This document shows positions 57,763 to 64,000 of a stretch of DNA of 64,000 nt, piece by piece. Source of the stretch: Copromyces sp. CBS 386.78 (lineage: Eukaryota > Ascomycota > Sordariomycetes > Sordariales > Sordariaceae); NCBI GenBank assembly GCA_030685235.1, contig MU839084.1, positions 372,001-436,000 of the forward strand, given 5' to 3'. The notes below the pieces were generated by a model, which was not told the origin of the DNA, made no database searches, and worked only from the letters and a program-made list of their open reading frames with translations. The translations under genes were made by a program, and so were the position numbers. Within the stretch, counting starts at the first letter, position 1. The number at the start of each line of letters is the position of its first letter.

Positions 57763-59253
57763 ATGTCCGACAAAAGCAACACCACCCGGGTCCAACGGCC
57801 GTCGCTGTCCTCCAACATGAGGAGCAGCTCGTACCTCCAGGAGCACCAGCAGTACCGTGCCCCCAATAAGCCTGAGGGGCACTATGGCATCGACACGGTT
57901 GTCGAGGACATGAACGCGACATCGATCACGACCTCGCCATCACCCATTGTCCCTCCAAAGGGCCTCGCCCGCTTCAAGGGCATTCCTTCTCCTGAACACC
58001 CGCCGACCATCGTTGAGAGTGGGCTGAGCCACGAACTCTCCCACCCCAACTGCACCCCGGCTCCCGGTACCAGAAGCGAGAAGCTCGTCGCAACTCTCTA
58101 CTACAAGTCCACGGCGCCGCGCATCTCCAATGCCATTCCTTCGCCCCAGCAGGCGTCCTCTCCGGCCGGGAGCCAGTCTCCCAAGGGTCGCGCCTCCGAC
58201 TCTGAGATCCCAGCCAACATGGCCCCGAGCAGCAGCCTCGACACCTTCCCCCTCGAGCCGCCTACCGCCGAACCAGAGCCTCTGGACCACCTCTACGGAT
58301 CCTACATCTCGCCCATGTGCATCACCTCTTTTCTCCATCTTATGTCTAGCTTCCCGCTGCCCCCCGGCTCTTCCGACCTAAATTCAGCCCACCGCTGCTT
58401 GAAGCTCGATCAGGCACCCGACCACCACCCGCTTGTCGTCGAGTTGACCCTCTCTCCCGGCCCTTCGCTCGACTATCTCCCTCTTGCGGACTTGCGCAAG
58501 CACGAGCTTATCTACCGGTTCGAGCGCGAGTGGAATGTCGACGTCGCCCTTCGCGCCGACACTCTCTTCCGCAGGTATCCTCGCCTGGTGGTCTTCGATA
58601 TGGACAGCACTCTTATCACACAGGAGGTCATCGATCTTCTCGCTGCTACCATCAAGGACCCGCCCGACCTTGCCGCCCGCGTTGCCGATATCACCCACCG
58701 CGCCATGATGGGCGAAATCGAATTTGATTCCGCCTTCCGCGAGCGCGTGAAGCTGCTCACTGGCCTCCCTGGCACCCTCTTTAACGACCTTCGTCCCGTT
58801 CTGGACGTCACCAACGGCGTGCGCCCCTTGCTGCGCGCCCTCAAGCGTCTGGGTGTCAAGACGGCCGTCCTCTCTGGCGGCTTCCTGCCCCTGACGAGCT
58901 GGTTGGCTGGCGAGCTCGGCATTGACTATGCGCATGCGAACGAGGTGGTCATTGACGAGGCGACTGGTCGTCTGACTGGTGAGGTCAAGGGTCGCATTGT
59001 CGGTGCCGAGCGCAAGCGCGAGCTGTTGGTCGAGATTGCGGGCAAGGAGGGCATCCCGCTGGATCAGGTGGTGGCGGTGGGAGACGGCGCGAACGATCTG
59101 CTCATGATGGATGCGGCTGGTCTGGGTGTTGCATGGAACGCGAAGCCGCGGGTGCAGATGGAGGCGAGCGCGAGACTGAATGGTGATAGCTTGCTCGATC
59201 TGCTTTACCTTTTTGGGTTCAACGACGAGGAGATCTCGCAGCTCATCGAGTAA
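57763..59253 (+). CDS. ser2: Phosphoserine phosphatase, HAD superfamily, 496 aa
   Basis: Intronless frame. The ATG at 57763 is the first in the frame; the open part before it lacks an ATG. The C-terminal half is the catalytic HAD domain: DMDSTL with nucleophile Asp279 and acid Asp281, SGGF near residue 371 (motif II), a Lys in the conserved R-K region and GDGANDL near 441 (metal-binding motif IV). It hydrolyses phosphoserine to serine, the last step of the phosphorylated pathway. About 270 residues precede the domain. This part is Ser/Pro-rich at first, with a probable N-terminal regulatory region around ELTLSPGPSLDYLPLADLRKHELIYRFEREWNVD residues that resembles the ACT-like or lid segment of fungal enzymes. 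The total is much longer than yeast Ser2 (309). Strong C-ending codon bias suggests high expression. Confidence 0.92.
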   Translation: MSDKSNTTRVQRPSLSSNMRSSSYLQEHQQYRAPNKPEGHYGIDTVVEDMNATSITTSPSPIVPPKGLARFKGIPSPEHPPTIVESGLSHELSHPNCTPAPGTRSEKLVATLYYKSTAPRISNAIPSPQQASSPAGSQSPKGRASDSEIPANMAPSSSLDTFPLEPPTAEPEPLDHLYGSYISPMCITSFLHLMSSFPLPPGSSDLNSAHRCLKLDQAPDHHPLVVELTLSPGPSLDYLPLADLRKHELIYRFEREWNVDVALRADTLFRRYPRLVVFDMDSTLITQEVIDLLAATIKDPPDLAARVADITHRAMMGEIEFDSAFRERVKLLTGLPGTLFNDLRPVLDVTNGVRPLLRALKRLGVKTAVLSGGFLPLTSWLAGELGIDYAHANEVVIDEATGRLTGEVKGRIVGAERKRELLVEIAGKEGIPLDQVVAVGDGANDLLMMDAAGLGVAWNAKPRVQMEASARLNGDSLLDLLYLFGFNDEEISQLIE

Positions 59254-59471
59254 AGGAGGTGGAGCGAGGACTGGAGTGTGTCAGATGGGGAGTAATAGCA
59301 TACAAGTGGGATGAACTCGTAGTCCTAAGAAGGGTTCATTAGTCTATCATCACTGCCGGTAGACAGGATACGGGTGGGAGTCCGGGATGGATATGGGTTC
59401 GTGGTATACGATGAGATATCTTCAAGTACAGGGTTAAGAAAAGAAAGATAAATGGTTGGACACACGGAACG

Positions 59472-59523
<52 letters not shown>

Positions 59524-62500
59524 TATCACTTAGCCAGGCGATAGAGAACGAATATGAAAATATTGAAATGAATCCATCTTATTACAAGCAAGTTCCCAGG
59601 ACAGGTCGATCGATCATCGATCGAATCACGGAAACGCACCCCAAGTGGGTATGACGTATGGTTACCGCAGGAGTGGGCAAGCTGCCAATGGACGCATTTT
59701 TTTGGAATGTGGGTGAGGTGGGTTGTCTCCAGACCCTTTGCAACGACTTTCGCCCTCATCGAGATATTCATGCTGTCCTATCACGGTTTATACGAGTTGA
59801 CAAAATAGCGTTTGCCGGTTTTCTGTCAAACAAGTGAACAAGCTCACTGTTCCAGAATCAAGGCACCATGTGCTACAAAGTCAGAAGTTTACGATAATCG
59901 CTACCACAATTTCACAATTCTTGACGAAGATGGGTCCTACTGAAAGCACCACATGTGACGGAGGATGCTGAATATTCTATAAATGGTCCAAGCAGGAACA
60001 CCGGCTCTTGTTTATGTTAGAGAGGTCGTCGTTATGACGTGTTGAAAACATATTCACAAACGTTAGCTAAATCCAGAGAACTGAACCTTAATGCTATTCT
60101 CGCCCATATATTGCTTGTACATAAAGGAGACTGCCAGAGAGCTTGTGTGCTAGGATTGTTTCTGGTACTGAACCCAAATCCTACATATCGAGTATCGTTT
60201 GACTGATACTTTTTCCGAACATCATGGGCTCACGACAGGAGTGAAAACCATAACCAAGACATGAAGGGCCAAAAGAGAAAAGTAACATACACTAAGATGT
60301 TAATACCAGACAACCCAACAAGATGAAGGTTCGCACAACAAGTGCGGTCACGATAGGTGTGTACTGGTCAGCTATCTGATGCTATTCCAACGAAGATACT
60401 CGGCGTTTGTCCGAGCCCTCGCCTCGAATCTTCCGATGCTTCAGTCCAAACGAGGCGGTTTCCTTAGTTGTGAACGACACGAAGCCTCGGACGATCGAGA
60501 ACTGTCTAGAACACATCCATACATCTCGCAGTTCATCCCAAAGTTCCGAGATTAAACTGCCGCGGTGTGAAATTTGCCACTCGAGCTCCGGGCCAAACAA
60601 CTCGTCTGAAGCTAGGTATACCCAAACGAAGGCACGAAGGCAACAAGGCAAGAAATTGCTCGGCGAGGAGCTTCCGCAAATGAGTACGGATTAGGAAGTA
60701 GGAAGTGGTCGGCGTGGCACAGGTAATTTTTTTCCACTGGAACGACTGGCTTCATAATCCTTTTGCCGCCAAGACCAGACGTCGAAGGTATTATATGATC
60801 GTTGCCGTGCCACCAGCCCACCAGATGCCACAAACGGGGGTCCGGGGCCCGGCGGCAAACCATTGCAGGGTTCGCCGCCTGACCCACCGGAAACCTAGTC
60901 ATCCAATCAGACGAGAGGAAAAAAGAGGCGGAGGGAGGACGATTGCAGCTGTTGAAAGTTGCTCCAACGGGCTTTGCCGGTCGTCGGTGGCGGGCAGGGC
61001 GGGGACAAGAAAAAAGAGAGAGGTTCGCCCATCCGGTGGAGGTGGAGGAAGGAGGAGGGAACTTTGACGGACAAAGAGATCGACCCGGGACAAGAGCCCA
61101 GATGCAATTTGGCGTGAGAAAACAAAAAGCTTGATGCTGTCCACTTTTATTTGCCAAACCCCACTTGATCGTGTTATCAAACTCCGCAGACGGGAGCAGA
61201 TGAGCCGGGCGACGAGGAGTGTCATGGCTTCTCTCATAGCCCTAACCCTGTAGGAATCAAGATCACGAGAAATGCGAGGTTTCATTGGCGGTTGCATCTG
61301 TGTTCCCGTTGGTCTCGGTGAAGGCTCGCGATATGGTTCTCTCGGGCAACCACGACGGGCGTCTCACACGAGACCTGGATGAAATGGGAATTCTACGCCG
61401 CCAATGGCCTGGCTAGCTCAATGTCAAACAATCCAGACATGCCAGGTTGAGCATCTGGCTACCAACGCAGCCGACAGCATGGCATGGACAGCATGCGGCA
61501 CCAAAAACGCTATCTGCTCCCGGGAAAGGCAGGCCGTCCAGGCTTTAGAACCAACGCATTGAGAGAGAGAGCCCCTGGAACGGGAGCGGACTTGGGAAAT
61601 GCGAAGTGAGAGAAGCATGACGGGATCCAGGACTCGAAAGAGGATTCGAAAAGGCACGGACAGAAGTGACGTTCCTGTCATTCATGGCCACGCTTTCACG
61701 ATATCTCGACGTCGACGTCCCGTACGTTTGCGGTCAACAAGGTTTGAAAGCAACACTGTCCCTGTGCGGCAGCACTGCGGGGTGTGCCTCACCAGCGAAT
61801 TAAAAAGTTTGAGTCACGCCGGCCGCCAGAGAACCTCATCAGATCCATTGTCGTATCCCCTGTGGTTGGGCTGGAAGCAAGACGCGCCAGGAAAAGCCCA
61901 AACTGCATGAGCCCTTGACGGCTAGCACGCAGGCCGATCCCATGGAGTACCTTCATATCATTGACAATGTACATATCCACAACTGAACTACACTAGACCT
62001 AGTGACCTACACTACATCGTGATTTGTGAAGCTTGTGGGTTAGCGTAGAGAGAGTAAAAAAAAAAATTTCATCAACAGTCGCTTGTCAGTAGCGTTTCCG
62101 GCAGCACAAATGCGCTGCGAGGGATGCCGTGGAGGGTGAGGTGAATGCCAGGGATCGGCATCGAGATAGGTATTGGAGGGGCAAACAGGTGCTTCACAGG
62201 AATTCCGAGCCGGAAGAGGGGCAGCCAGATAGAGGGGCAAAGCAGGCTGGCGGGCAACCAAGTCGAGAGGGAAATCTCACAATAGGATGACCCATTGCAG
62301 CATTCACTCTCATCTTTTTGTTGATATCAGACTGGCCGATTCTGCAAACTCATTCATCGTGTTTGTGTGCAGTTTCTGATCAGACAGAATCTCGGTGATG
62401 GCGCCGATGGAGGCAAATCACTCTGAAAAAAAATAAAAAAAAATAAAAATCAGACCTTCAGAATATCCACTTTGGCTAGGCAACAAGGGTGGTGAATGCG

Positions 62501-62862
62501 ATTGAATAGCGCTGAGGGGCTGTGAATGGTACTCGGCGAACAATAATTCGGTACGTGAAGGGGTGAGCTTGGGACGGCAACCTAAGGTGCGGCATGAACA
62601 AGGGTGGAGGCCAAAATTTGACGATTTTGAGGGCTAGCCCCACTCTTTTATTCCTTTTTTTTTTTTTGTGCTCCTGCAGGCTGACCAGACCCCACCAAGG
62701 CCACTTTTGCCCTCCCCACTCGACTTAAAATCTCAACCCTCCTTCCAACTATTTCAAGCTTTCTTTCTCTTCCTCTCTTCGTCGGCATACCTGATTCAAG
62801 CAATCTCCTGCCACTTCCACATTTTCTACGACAAGTCGTCAGAAAGCACATCCATCGTCAAA
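59254..62862. other. 3.6 kb spacer upstream of EF-1alpha
   Basis: No supported coding frame. It contains the phosphoserine phosphatase 3' region, a GAT microsatellite, poly-A/T tracts at 62420-62450 and 62656-62668, and, from about 62690, a C/T-rich leader just before the EF-1alpha start, as is usual for highly expressed fungal genes. Confidence 0.55.
59473..59522. repeat. (GAT)n microsatellite, about 16-17 units
   Basis: Uninterrupted GAT repeat of 50 bases in the 3' flank of the phosphatase gene. Length likely varies between strains. Confidence 0.95.

Positions 62863-64000
<1,138 letters not shown>

Overview
The window looks like filamentous ascomycete nuclear DNA, most likely Neurospora or a close Sordariales relative. 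Genes are broken by short introns of about 50-130 bases (a few longer) with GTRNGT donors and CTAAC-like branch sites. Coding regions favour C at third positions, spacers are long, and a 4.7 kb AT-rich block carries the marks of repeat-induced point mutation (RIP). I see sixteen protein genes that can be supported, one RIP-killed transposable element with two coding relics, and no tRNA, rRNA or CRISPR array. Both window edges cut a gene.

Layout: 1-1509 (-) is the N-terminal 503 codons of a ferric reductase. 3304-8001 is the dead element: terminal inverted repeats, a Tc1/mariner-type (DDE_3) transposase relic on the minus strand, and a long second coding relic on the plus strand. Next come a FAD-dependent amine/amino-acid oxidase-like protein (9242-10549, -), an IRC24-like short-chain dehydrogenase (11690-12588, +), NC2-beta/Dr1 (14325-15585, +) with a remarkable in-frame open stretch after its stop, a small mitochondrial membrane protein of unknown role (16715-17659, -), the palmitoyltransferase ERF2 (19642-21744, +), TYW3 of wybutosine synthesis (22783-24073, +), the MICOS subunit MIC19 (24778-25624, -), a Q-rich Zn2Cys6 regulator (26564-29890, -), importin beta-1 (31432-34435, -), 2-isopropylmalate synthase (36946-39048, -), a second, complete ferric reductase (41283-43208, -), a 6 kb gene-poor stretch, ISD11 (49385-50006, +), an acidic nuclear-type protein with a possible frameshift at its end (51085-53570, +), PAPS reductase (54558-55517, -), phosphoserine phosphatase (57763-59253, +) and the first 244 codons of EF-1alpha (62863-64000, +).

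The genes are mostly independent housekeeping genes, not an operon or a metabolite cluster. Loose themes are iron (two ferric reductases, the Fe-S cofactor ISD11) and amino-acid/sulfur biosynthesis (leucine, serine, PAPS reduction). The most interesting items are the strand-asymmetric RIP of the two-gene Tc1-like element, the AT-hook tail hidden behind the NC2-beta stop codon, and the G6-tract frameshift near 53.55 kb. Exon boundaries are my own reading of splice signals and protein continuity, without transcripts or database searches.
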